A DNA stretch of 64,000 nucleotides from UBA10649 sp037130755 (GTDB taxonomy: Bacteria; Actinomycetota; Actinomycetes; S36-B12): the NCBI GenBank assembly GCA_037130755.1, contig JBAXSI010000009.1, forward strand, positions 16,683 through 80,682, written 5' to 3'. The notes under the pieces were generated by a model. That model did no database searches, was not told the DNA's origin, and was given only the letters and a program-made list of their open reading frames with translations. Positions 28,143 to 35,592 of the stretch are shown one piece after another; the first letter of the stretch is position 1; each line of letters starts with the position of its first letter. A program made the translations under genes and the position numbers.

Positions 28143-29275
28143 CAGTAGCTCCAGACCTGCAATCTGCCGTTCTCGCGATCGGTCACGTAGAGACGGCCCT
28201 TCGTGTCGACTGCAATCCCGTTCGGGTACTCGAAGGTGCCATCGGTGCTGCCTTCAGTTCCGAATGAGAACTGGTACTTCGGTGGTGTGGTCTCACTGGG
28301 ATCTTGATGCCCGTATACCCGAACGGTGTGGTTGGAGGCATCGACCACGTACATCCGGTTCGAGTCATCGACCGCGAGTCCGCGCGGAAGTCCAAGTGGT
28401 GAGTCAGCATCTCCGCGGGTCAAGGCCCCCACCAGCCCACCCTTGCTGTCGTAGATGACGACCCGGCCGTTGTTGGAGTCGGCCACACCGATGTCGCCGT
28501 TGGCGTCCCCCACGACACTGTTGGGGAATTCGAACTTCTCCTTGGCTCCGAGTCGCTGCACCACGGTGCCATCAGGGTTCATCACCAGCAGGGTGTGAAC
28601 GTCGCCGCTGACATCGGTGACCAGGACATGCCCTGCATTGTCGAAGCCGATCCCGAGCGGCGTCCACTGGTTGCTCCCCTTCGGGACGATCGTGCGCACG
28701 TAGCCACCCGTGCTGTCGTAGACGTAGACCGTCGATGTGCCTCGATCCGTCACGTACACATCGCTCGTCTTCGGGTCGACCGCTACGTAGACCGGCACAT
28801 GGAGCTTGCCGGTACCCTTCGGGGCCTCTAGGTTGCCGATCTTGTTGCCCGCCCGGTCGAAGACCACGACCTTCTGGTCGCCACCGGACTGTGTGACGTA
28901 GACACGATCATTCGCATCGTCCACTGCGACGCCGAGAGGCTGCACCAGGTCGTACATGGAGAACAGGTAGTGAGGCGGCGCCGTTCGGTTGAGTACGGGG
29001 AGCATCGACACGGGCTTGCCGGTGTTGAGGTACCAGAAGAAGGCTCCGGCGACCCCGGCCAGGATCACTCCGACAAAGGCGATGGCGAGGATGAACAGCA
29101 GCCGGCGCCGCCGACTGGGCTCGTCCTCGTCGTCCTCGTCGTCCAGTTCCCACTCGTCGTCGACCGGGACGTCGGCATAGTCCACTCGGGGCGCGTCAGC
29201 CGCCTCCGTGATGACGGCCTGCGGGACGTCGGCACCCTGCGTGAGCCGGTCCACCCAGTCCTCGGGCTCGCTCAT
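28142..29275 (-). CDS. Membrane-anchored NHL-repeat beta-propeller protein
   Basis: 377 aa. The first about 55 residues are cytoplasmic and very acidic (DDEWELDDEDDEDEP), followed by RRRR and one membrane helix (about 59-83). The exported part is a beta-propeller of about six NHL repeats, with recurring PLGVAVDDANDRVYVTQSG, VAVDPKTSDVYVTDRG and GIAVDTKGRLYVTDRENG. NHL propellers serve as docking surfaces. Its stop overlaps the octahaem cytochrome start, so both are made together. NHL genes also occur beside multihaem cytochrome genes in Geobacter, as I recall. The open frame continues to 29452 but homology-like sequence begins at 29275. Function in cytochrome assembly or attachment is inference. 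Confidence 0.82.
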   Translation of the reverse strand: MSEPEDWVDRLTQGADVPQAVITEAADAPRVDYADVPVDDEWELDDEDDEDEPSRRRRLLFILAIAFVGVILAGVAGAFFWYLNTGKPVSMLPVLNRTAPPHYLFSMYDLVQPLGVAVDDANDRVYVTQSGGDQKVVVFDRAGNKIGNLEAPKGTGKLHVPVYVAVDPKTSDVYVTDRGTSTVYVYDSTGGYVRTIVPKGSNQWTPLGIGFDNAGHVLVTDVSGDVHTLLVMNPDGTVVQRLGAKEKFEFPNSVVGDANGDIGVADSNNGRVVIYDSKGGLVGALTRGDADSPLGLPRGLAVDDSNRMYVVDASNHTVRVYGHQDPSETTPPKYQFSFGTEGSTDGTFEYPNGIAVDTKGRLYVTDRENGRLQVWSY

Positions 29276-29390
29276 CGTTGTCCTCTGCCTCCTGCCGACG
29301 GCGTCCTGTCGCCGGCTTCCTTGGGACCCCCTTCGCAACCGCTGCCCCTTGGTATTCGACTGGGCGCAGGCCCAACCTGAGGGGCTTAGG

Positions 29391-30425
29391 TCATGAAGCA
29401 GGAGCCGCCGTGCCTGATGTGCTGGACGTGCTCGTGGGGCCGGACGACACACCCGACTGGAGCCGGGAGAGGGCGGTCAGCGCTGCCACGTTCTTCGGCT
29501 CGATCGCGGTGACCTGGCTGTACCAGTCGACCGCACCCGTGACGTCTCCTGAACTCTCGGCCGCCAGGCCGAGGCCGAGGAGCCCCTGGATTCGGTACGG
29601 CCCGGATTGAAGGGCCTTGAGGCTGGCGACGCCGTCCTCGCTCTTGCCCTCACACACCTTGGTCATGGCCGTTGCGTACGCGACGCCGTCCTTGTCGCCC
29701 AGCTTGGTGTAGGCCGCCTCGAGTCCGGTGTACGGATCGCACCAGCCCCAGGGGACGAAGGTGAGCGCCTGCGCGTACGCCTGTGCGCCCCTCGCAGGGT
29801 CACCGTTGCGGACCTGGGCGTCGCCGAGGTAGTACCAGGCGTCGGAGTCGGTCTTGTCGATCTTGAGCGCCTTCTCCAGTGGATCGATGGCGCCCTTGGC
29901 ATCACCCTTCTCCAGGGTGATCCGTCCGACGTAGTAGAGCGCCTCCTCCAGCTGCGGGTCGGCTGCGGAGAACTCCTCGCCGCCAGAGACCTTCACAGCA
30001 GACTGGAACTGCTCCAAGGCCTTGGGCAGGTCTCCCTGGGAGTAGAGGATGAATCCTGCTCCGAGCATGGCGTCCCGGTTGGACGGATCGGCCTTGGTGA
30101 TCTCGGCGTACTGGGTCAGGGCCTCGCCGGGCCGTCCCGCATCGCCGTAGGCCTGGGCCAGGGCCAGGCGCGCACCCAGGCTGTTGGGATCCGTGCGCAC
30201 CTTCTCCTCTGCTGACGAGATGGCGCGCTCGCTCAGCGTGGGGCCGGCGTTCGTGCGCTGTCCGACGTAGTAGACGACACCGAAGAGCACGACCAAAAGC
30301 ACTGTCGCCTCGACCATGATGATGAGGATCCGGCGGAGGTTCTTGTCCTTCCCGCGAGGCGCGCGACGAGTGGTTTCCAGGGTCGCGTCGCCGTCACCTG
30401 ACGCATGCGGGGCGCGCGTTCTCAT
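29391..30425 (-). CDS. Membrane-anchored TPR-repeat protein
   Basis: 344 aa. A basic cytoplasmic start (RRAPRGKDKNLRR) and one membrane helix (about 33-53) put the rest outside. TPR units are readable as ARLALAQAYGDAGRPGEALTQYAEI, AMLGAGFILYSQGDLPKALEQFQSAV, ALYYVGRITLEKGDAKGAIDPLEKAL and AWYYLGDAQVRNGDPARGAQAYAQAL. A Ser/Thr-rich tail ends the protein. First gene of the minus-strand cytochrome operon, 115 bp before the NHL gene. TPR proteins hold partner proteins; cytochrome c maturation factors such as CcmI also use TPRs. A chaperone or assembly role is therefore plausible but unproven. Confidence 0.8.
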   Translation of the reverse strand: MRTRAPHASGDGDATLETTRRAPRGKDKNLRRILIIMVEATVLLVVLFGVVYYVGQRTNAGPTLSERAISSAEEKVRTDPNSLGARLALAQAYGDAGRPGEALTQYAEITKADPSNRDAMLGAGFILYSQGDLPKALEQFQSAVKVSGGEEFSAADPQLEEALYYVGRITLEKGDAKGAIDPLEKALKIDKTDSDAWYYLGDAQVRNGDPARGAQAYAQALTFVPWGWCDPYTGLEAAYTKLGDKDGVAYATAMTKVCEGKSEDGVASLKALQSGPYRIQGLLGLGLAAESSGDVTGAVDWYSQVTAIEPKNVAALTALSRLQSGVSSGPTSTSSTSGTAAPAS

Positions 30426-30588
30426 ACCTCATGGGTCGGCCCATGAGGGGATCGAAAGGCAGGAACATCGGCCGCGAAAGACGGGACCTTAGTCCCTCCG
30501 GCGACCGCGGCCACCGCACGATAACTGGGGCATCTCGCGGCGTTCGCAAGGCGCAGATCGAGATCCGCGCAAGAGGGGGTTCGACACC
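30426..30588. promoter_or_regulatory. Divergent promoter region of the cytochrome locus
   Basis: 163 bp between the TPR gene (minus) and the hexahaem cytochrome gene (plus). It must hold promoters for both arms. A GAGGGGG Shine-Dalgarno precedes the plus-strand ATG. No operator or clear -10/-35 was recognised. Confidence 0.4.
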
Positions 30589-31581
30589 ATGAAGTGGACA
30601 TCTACACCGGTGAGGCTGGCGGGCGGCATCGCGGCCGGTGCTGGACTCGCGTTCGTCGGCGTCGTGTTCCTCGCCACTTCCCCAGCGAGTGCCGATGCCG
30701 GACCGCACGTCTCGACCGCCGGCACTGCCACGGTGGACCGCTGTGCGGGCTGCCATCGAGCTCACTCCGCAAAGGCCGCCAACCTGCTGCTCGTCAGCGA
30801 GGTCTCCTTGTGCACGACGTGCCACGGCACAGCGGGCACCGGAGCCATCACCGACGTGATGGGCGGCGTCGCCTACAACAACACCGCTGCGGCGCCGAAC
30901 ACGGTCCGCGGCACCACCGTCGCCGGCGCCCTGCGCTCAGGCGGCTTCACGACCTCTCGCATTGCCTCGGCAACCGTCAACCTCACGAACAAGACGGTCG
31001 GCGTTGCAGCCGCATCGGCGACCAGCACGTCGGCGCACAGCATCGACGGCTCACTGCAGAAGGCCTGGGGCCTCGGCGCCCTCGGCACTGCCGCGACGGG
31101 ATCCAACGTGAGCCTGATGTGCACCTCGTGCCACGACCCGCACGGCAACGGCAACTACCGCATCCTTCGCCCGATTCCCACGGGCTCCGGAGCCACCGGC
31201 ATCACCATCGCCGACTCCACAGGCGCCAAGGTCTACACGACGACCAACTACTGGTCGACCGCCCCGACCGACACCGGTGCCTCCACCGCGTACATCACCA
31301 ACGTGTCGCAGTGGTGCTCTACCTGCCATACCCGCTACCTCGCGGGCAGCGGCGCAGCTGATGCCGCATCCGGCGATGCCACCTTCAGCTTCCGCCATAT
31401 GTCGAGTGACAACACGGCCGGTGGGCCTAACTGCATCACCTGCCATGTCTCACACGGCTCCAACGCGTCGATGACCGGCGAGTCCGGCAACGTGCTCAAT
31501 CCGGATGGGGCAGGCGCTGGCAGCAGCCGGCTGCTCCGCATCGACAACCGTGGCACATGCGAGATGTGCCACAACAAGTAG
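30589..31581 (+). CDS. Secreted hexahaem c-type cytochrome (paired CXXCH)
   Basis: 330 aa. Signal peptide with hydrophobic core GGIAAGAGLAFVGVVFLA and probable cleavage after SADA (about residue 37). Six haem motifs: CAGCH (52-56), CTTCH (75-79), CTSCH (178-182), CSTCH (243-247), CITCH (282-286) and CEMCH (324-328). CHRAH, CHDPH and CHVSH show the His-rich pattern of doubled-CXXCH cytochromes. The last motif is almost at the C terminus. There is no membrane anchor. Divergent from the TPR-NHL-octahaem operon. Likely an extracytoplasmic electron carrier; six haems in about 300 residues is dense. Cytochrome c maturation genes are not in the window. Confidence 0.87.
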   Translation: MKWTSTPVRLAGGIAAGAGLAFVGVVFLATSPASADAGPHVSTAGTATVDRCAGCHRAHSAKAANLLLVSEVSLCTTCHGTAGTGAITDVMGGVAYNNTAAAPNTVRGTTVAGALRSGGFTTSRIASATVNLTNKTVGVAAASATSTSAHSIDGSLQKAWGLGALGTAATGSNVSLMCTSCHDPHGNGNYRILRPIPTGSGATGITIADSTGAKVYTTTNYWSTAPTDTGASTAYITNVSQWCSTCHTRYLAGSGAADAASGDATFSFRHMSSDNTAGGPNCITCHVSHGSNASMTGESGNVLNPDGAGAGSSRLLRIDNRGTCEMCHNK

Positions 31582-31594
31582 CACCACCCACCAG

Positions 31595-31618
31595 GGGCCC
31601 CGGCGCAAGCCGGGGCCC
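31595..31618 (+). terminator. GC-rich hairpin after the hexahaem cytochrome gene
   Basis: Perfect 10-bp stem GGGCCCCGGC / GCCGGGGCCC with a GCAA tetraloop, 13 bp after the cytochrome stop. No T-run follows. Probable transcription terminator. Confidence 0.65.
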
Positions 31619-31703
31619 TCGCCATGTGCCCGAACGTCCGGAGTTGCCGGCGGCCCTCCAAGCCCCCCAAGTACGCTGGCGACCTGAACTCCCGGGAGGC
31701 TCG

Positions 31704-32171
31704 ATGCAGGTCAAGGAACTCGGTCACCTCGTCCTCTACGTGCGCGACCTCAGGACGTCGGCGCACTTCTACCGAGAGGTGCTCGGCTGGCAGCCGATCT
31801 CTGACGACGACGTGGACGCCCTGCCCTTCCCGGCGATGGGCTTCAGCGCCCCGTCGCAACGCACGCACCACGAACTCCTGCTGATCGAGGTCGGACCCGA
31901 TGCGGCCCGCACGCCACCTGGCCGACGGCTGGGCCTGTACCACTTCGGCCTGAAGATCGGAGACAGCGACGACGACCTGCGCGATGCCTTGAAGACCTTG
32001 GTCGACAACAACGTCACGATCATCGGCGCCAGTGACCACACCGTCACGCACAGCATCTACATCGCCGATCCCGACGGCAACGAGATCGAGCTCTACATCG
32101 ACGTGCCGGGGGTCGACTGGCGCAGCGATCCGACCTTGATCACCAGCCCGATCAAGCCGCTGCGGCTCTAG
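31704..32171 (+). CDS. VOC-family (glyoxalase/extradiol dioxygenase fold) metalloprotein
   Basis: 155 aa. ELGHLVLYVRDLRTSAHFYREVLGW opens the first beta-alpha-beta-beta-beta unit, with the metal-binding His of GHLVLYV. LYHFGLKI and DPDGNEIELYIDVPG supply the second His and the Glu typical of this fold. ATG with GGGAGGC 5 nt upstream; an open frame to 31557 runs back through the terminator. Could be a ring-cleaving dioxygenase, lactoylglutathione lyase-like enzyme or resistance protein; reaction unknown. Single gene, downstream of a terminator. Confidence 0.78.
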   Translation: MQVKELGHLVLYVRDLRTSAHFYREVLGWQPISDDDVDALPFPAMGFSAPSQRTHHELLLIEVGPDAARTPPGRRLGLYHFGLKIGDSDDDLRDALKTLVDNNVTIIGASDHTVTHSIYIADPDGNEIELYIDVPGVDWRSDPTLITSPIKPLRL

Positions 32172-32237
32172 CGGACGAGCGTCAGCCCGCGACGATCGGG
32201 TTCGTCGTCGGCGGGGTCACGCTGCGATGCTATGGGA

Positions 32238-33689
32238 CTACGGCGTTCCGGGAAGCGTGTAAGCCGTCTTCGACGTCGTGAAGAACTCCACCGCACCAGT
32301 CCCCTGCTCGCGCGGACCATAGCTGCTCTCACCTCGACCACCGAACGGCACGTGGAAGTCGACACCGGCCGTCGGCAGGTTCACCATGACCATGCCGGCC
32401 TTGGAGTTGCGACGGAAGTGCGACGCCTCCGCGAGGTCCGTGGTGCAGATGCCCGCGGACAGGTTCATGGTGCTCGCGTTCGCGCGCTCTAGGGCCTCGG
32501 CGTAGTCAGCCGCCCGGATCACCGACATGACCGGACCGAAGACCTCCTCGCGGTTGATCGTGTCGGTGGCCTGAGTGCCCAGGGCGAGAGCTGGCGAGAG
32601 GTAGTGCCCCGAGAGTCCACGAGTCAGCAGTTCCCCGCCGACGACCGTGGCACCTTCCTCGCGGGCGACGTCGAGGTAGCGCAGGTCCTGCTGCAATTGG
32701 CTGTCGTCGACGACCGGCCCCATCTCGATGCCGGCCTCGCGGGCGTCGCCCACCGTCCATCGGGCCATGCGTGCCTGCATCGCGTCCACGAAGGCGTCGT
32801 GAATCCCGTTGGTGACCACGAGGATCGACGAGGCCGTGCAGCGCTGGCCGGTCGACCCGAAGCCACCTTGAACGGCGGCCTCGACGGCCACCGCCAGGTC
32901 CGCGTTGTCGGTGACGATCAAGGGGTTCTTGCCGCCGAGCTCAAGTTGCGCCTTGGCGCCGCGGGCGACCGTCTCCGCCAGCACTCCCTTGCCGGTGCTC
33001 ACCGATCCGGTGAAGGTCACGGCGTTCACCAGCGGATCACCGGTGAGCACCGGACCCACCTGAGACCCCCGGCCGAGCACGAGGTTCAGGACGCCGGCGG
33101 GCAGCCCTGCGCGATTGAGGATGTCGACAAGTTCCCACGCCGACGCGGGAACGAGGTCGGCCGGCTTGAACACCACGGTGTTGCCGAATGCCAGGGCGGG
33201 CGCGATCTTCCATGCAGGGATGGCAATCGGGAAGTTCCACGGCGTGATCACGCTGACGACGCCGACCGGCTCGCGGGTGACGGTGATCTCGATTCCCGGA
33301 CGCACGGAGTCGAGCGCCAGCCCGTGCGGCTGAAGGGCTACGCCCGCGAAGTACTTGAGGATCTGCGCGGCACGGATGACCTCGCCCCGCGCTTCGGGGA
33401 AGGTCTTTCCCTCCTCGCGAGCAAGCAGGTCGCCCAGCTCGTCAGCGCGAGCAATGACCTCAGAGCCGGCTCGATCGAGCACCTCAGCGCGCTGCCACGG
33501 TGTCGTACGCGACCATGCACCGAAGGCCGCAGCCGCTGCATGCACGGCGTCCGCGGCCACGTCAGGGCCGACGATGCTCGCCTCGGCGACGACGTCGCCA
33601 AGGTCCGACGGGTTGATGTCAGGACGTGCGTAGTCGCCTACGACTGGAGTGCCGTTGACGACGGACGTCAGGACCCGCGGAACGCTCAT
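32238..33689 (-). CDS. NAD(P)-dependent semialdehyde/aldehyde dehydrogenase
   Basis: 483 aa. PWNFPIAIPAWKIAPALAFGNTVVFKPADLVPAS, the general base Glu in LELGGKNPL and the catalytic Cys in GSTGQRCTASSILVV are complete. The sequence resembles the alpha-ketoglutarate-semialdehyde and succinate/glutarate-semialdehyde dehydrogenases. Overlaps the stop of the acyl-CoA dehydrogenase upstream (ATGA). With a glutaryl-CoA dehydrogenase-like enzyme and a CaiB-type CoA-transferase in the same run, oxidation of glutarate semialdehyde to glutarate is the best guess. Last gene of the operon controlled by the local GntR regulator. Confidence 0.8.
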   Translation of the reverse strand: MSVPRVLTSVVNGTPVVGDYARPDINPSDLGDVVAEASIVGPDVAADAVHAAAAAFGAWSRTTPWQRAEVLDRAGSEVIARADELGDLLAREEGKTFPEARGEVIRAAQILKYFAGVALQPHGLALDSVRPGIEITVTREPVGVVSVITPWNFPIAIPAWKIAPALAFGNTVVFKPADLVPASAWELVDILNRAGLPAGVLNLVLGRGSQVGPVLTGDPLVNAVTFTGSVSTGKGVLAETVARGAKAQLELGGKNPLIVTDNADLAVAVEAAVQGGFGSTGQRCTASSILVVTNGIHDAFVDAMQARMARWTVGDAREAGIEMGPVVDDSQLQQDLRYLDVAREEGATVVGGELLTRGLSGHYLSPALALGTQATDTINREEVFGPVMSVIRAADYAEALERANASTMNLSAGICTTDLAEASHFRRNSKAGMVMVNLPTAGVDFHVPFGGRGESSYGPREQGTGAVEFFTTSKTAYTLPGTP

Positions 33690-34861
33690 CGGTAAGCCGC
33701 CATTCCCGTCAGCGCCTCGCCGACGACCAGTGTGTGCATCTCATTGGTTCCCTCGTATGTGAGCACGGACTCGAGGTTGTTCATGTGTCGGATGACGGGG
33801 TACTCGAGGGTGATGCCGTTGGCCCCGAGGATGGATCGGCACTCGCGGGCGATGGCCAGGGACTCCCGCGCGTTGTTCAGCTTCCCGAGGCTGACCTGCT
33901 CGGGCTTGATGAGGTGATCGTCCTTGAGCCGGCCAAGGTGCAGGGCGAGAAGCATGCCCTTGCCGAGCTCGAGCGCCATGTCGGCGAGCTTCTTCTGCGT
34001 CAGTTGGTATCCGGCGATCGGCTTGTCGAACTGCTCGCGATCAATGCTGTAGGCGATGGCGGTCTCGAGGCAGTCGCGGGCGGCACCGAGTGTGCCGAAC
34101 ACGATGCCGAACCGTGCCTCATTAAGGCAGGACAGTGGTCCACGCAGGCCCACGACGCCAGGCAGCACGGCATGGTCCGGTAGTCGCACGTTTGTCAGCA
34201 CGAGCTCGCTGGTGACCGAGGCACGCAGCGACATCTTCTTGTGGATCTCGTTGGCCTGGAATCCAGGAGTGCCGGTCGGCACGACGAAGCCGCGGATGCC
34301 CTCATCCGTACGCGCCCACACCACGGCCACGTCGGCCACGTTGCCGTTGGTGATCCACATCTTCGAGCCGTTCAGGACCCAGTCCGAGCCGTCCTTCTTC
34401 GCCGCCGTGCGCATCCCTGCGGGGTTGGAGCCGAAGTCGGCCTCCGTCAGACCGAAGCAGCCGATCCCCTCGCCGGCCGCCATCTTCGGCAGCCACTCGT
34501 TCTTCTGCTCCTCGGACCCGAAGGCGTGGATGGCGTACATCGCGAGCGAGCCCTGCACGCTGACCAATGAGCGGATTCCTGAGTCGCCCGCCTCGAGCTC
34601 AAGGCAGGCAAGGCCATAGGCGACCGCGGACATGCCCTGACAGCCGTAGCCCTCCAGGTGCATGCCGAGCAGGCCGAGGCTCCCCATCTGCTGCGCGAGC
34701 TCCCGCGCCGGGATCTGCCCCTCATCGAACCAGTCGGCGACGAACGGCTTGATGCTGTCGTCGACGTACTCCTTCACCACGTCCCGGATGGCCCGCTCCT
34801 CCTCGCTGAGCAGATGGTCGATGGCGAACAGGCCGAAGGGGCTCTGCGGGGTGCGGGCCAT
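33686..34861 (-). CDS. gcdH: Acyl-CoA dehydrogenase, glutaryl-CoA dehydrogenase-like
   Basis: 391 aa. Features of the glutaryl-CoA group are SGIRSLVSVQGSLAM (with the substrate-carboxylate Arg), GCFGLTEADFGSNPAGM, and NNLESVLTYEGTNEMHTLVVGEALTG with the catalytic Glu in YEG. Glutaryl-CoA dehydrogenase oxidises and decarboxylates glutaryl-CoA to crotonyl-CoA, passing electrons to ETF. ATG has GGAGG 6 nt upstream. Two GntR-type operator sites lie 38-70 bp upstream, overlapping the 3' end of the regulator gene. Position between CoA-transferase and semialdehyde dehydrogenase fits lysine/5-aminovalerate/glutarate breakdown. Confidence 0.85.
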   Translation of the reverse strand: MARTPQSPFGLFAIDHLLSEEERAIRDVVKEYVDDSIKPFVADWFDEGQIPARELAQQMGSLGLLGMHLEGYGCQGMSAVAYGLACLELEAGDSGIRSLVSVQGSLAMYAIHAFGSEEQKNEWLPKMAAGEGIGCFGLTEADFGSNPAGMRTAAKKDGSDWVLNGSKMWITNGNVADVAVVWARTDEGIRGFVVPTGTPGFQANEIHKKMSLRASVTSELVLTNVRLPDHAVLPGVVGLRGPLSCLNEARFGIVFGTLGAARDCLETAIAYSIDREQFDKPIAGYQLTQKKLADMALELGKGMLLALHLGRLKDDHLIKPEQVSLGKLNNARESLAIARECRSILGANGITLEYPVIRHMNNLESVLTYEGTNEMHTLVVGEALTGMAAYR

Positions 34862-34898
34862 GCGGTCCTCCAGTGGTCGTCGTGCTTCATGCGGGCTG

Positions 34899-34912
34899 GA
34901 TTGGATCCAATC
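34899..34912 (-). promoter_or_regulatory. Operator site A for the local GntR regulator
   Basis: GATTGGATCCAATC is a perfect 14-bp palindrome in the gap before gcdH; its last base falls in the gntR stop codon. The core ATTGGATCCAAT differs by one base from sites at 34919-34930 and 36753-36764. It lies just downstream of the predicted gcdH transcription start, where a bound repressor would block. Confidence 0.65.
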
Positions 34913-35592
34913 TAGTGGATTGTATCCAATTCTGGGGTGGGACGGCCTTCCAGGATCGAGCGGACGGTTCCGACGCTGTGGTTGCGGTGCTCATCGTGCA
35001 GGCGAACGAGCGCCGAGGCATCCCGCTTGCGCAGAGCCGCGATCATTCGCGCATGCTCGCGGGCCACCCGAACCCGGTTGGGCGCCTGCTGGAAGTACAG
35101 CGCGCGATAGGCGTCGGTTGCATCCCACAGCTGGTTGAGCAGCCGCGTCAGACGGGGCAGGTCCGCAGCATCGAAGATGGCGAAGTGCAGACGTCGATTC
35201 GCCGCCGTCATCGCGATGACGTCTCCCCGCTCGGCCGCCCTATCGACCTGCTCCGCGATCTCCGCGATCGCGTCGACGTCCGTGTCGGACAGGCAGGGCA
35301 CGCCGCGCTCGATGGCCTCCGCCTCGAGCAGTTGACGGAGCCGGTACACCTCGAGCAGATCCGGCACGCTCAGTTCGGCAACGAAGTAACCGCGGTGCGG
35401 GTGATAAGCGACCTGACCCTCGGCCTCCAGCATCTTCAGCGCCTCACGGACCGGGACCCGGCTGACTCCGTATCTCTCGGCGAGCGTCTGCTGCACGATC
35501 TGGTCACCGGCCACGAGTTCCCCGGTGAGGATGTCGGTCCGCAGTGCGGCGAGCACGGCATCCTGCGCGGTGGTATGGCGTTGGTCAGTCAT
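34912..35592 (-). CDS. GntR-family (FadR/FCD subfamily) transcriptional regulator
   Basis: 226 aa. The winged helix (residues about 8-75) contains LAERYGVSRVPVREALKMLEAEGQVAYHPHRGYFV, followed by an all-helical FCD effector domain with VYRLRQLLEAEAIERG and, near the C terminus, REHARMIAALRKRDASALVRLHDEHRNHS. The FCD metal-site residues are partly visible. The ATG overlaps the CoA-transferase stop (ATGA). Its probable sites are the ATTG(G/T)ATCCAAT palindromes in front of the CoA-transferase and gcdH genes, so it likely represses its own operon and senses glutarate or a related acid. Confidence 0.87.
   Translation of the reverse strand: MTDQRHTTAQDAVLAALRTDILTGELVAGDQIVQQTLAERYGVSRVPVREALKMLEAEGQVAYHPHRGYFVAELSVPDLLEVYRLRQLLEAEAIERGVPCLSDTDVDAIAEIAEQVDRAAERGDVIAMTAANRRLHFAIFDAADLPRLTRLLNQLWDATDAYRALYFQQAPNRVRVAREHARMIAALRKRDASALVRLHDEHRNHSVGTVRSILEGRPTPELDTIH
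34917..34932 (-). promoter_or_regulatory. Operator site B and -10 box of the gcdH promoter, inside the gntR 3' end
   Basis: GGATTGTATCCAATTC is centred 19 bp from site A, about two helical turns. On the minus strand it contains TACAAT (34924-34919), a good -10. The same bases encode the last residues of the GntR protein (ELDTIH). No clear -35. Operator overlapping the -10 suggests repression. Confidence 0.6.

Noticed and set aside
30589..31581. Naming the hexahaem cytochrome OmcS
   Set aside because: The haem number matches, but motif spacing and phylum differ and filament formation cannot be read from sequence.
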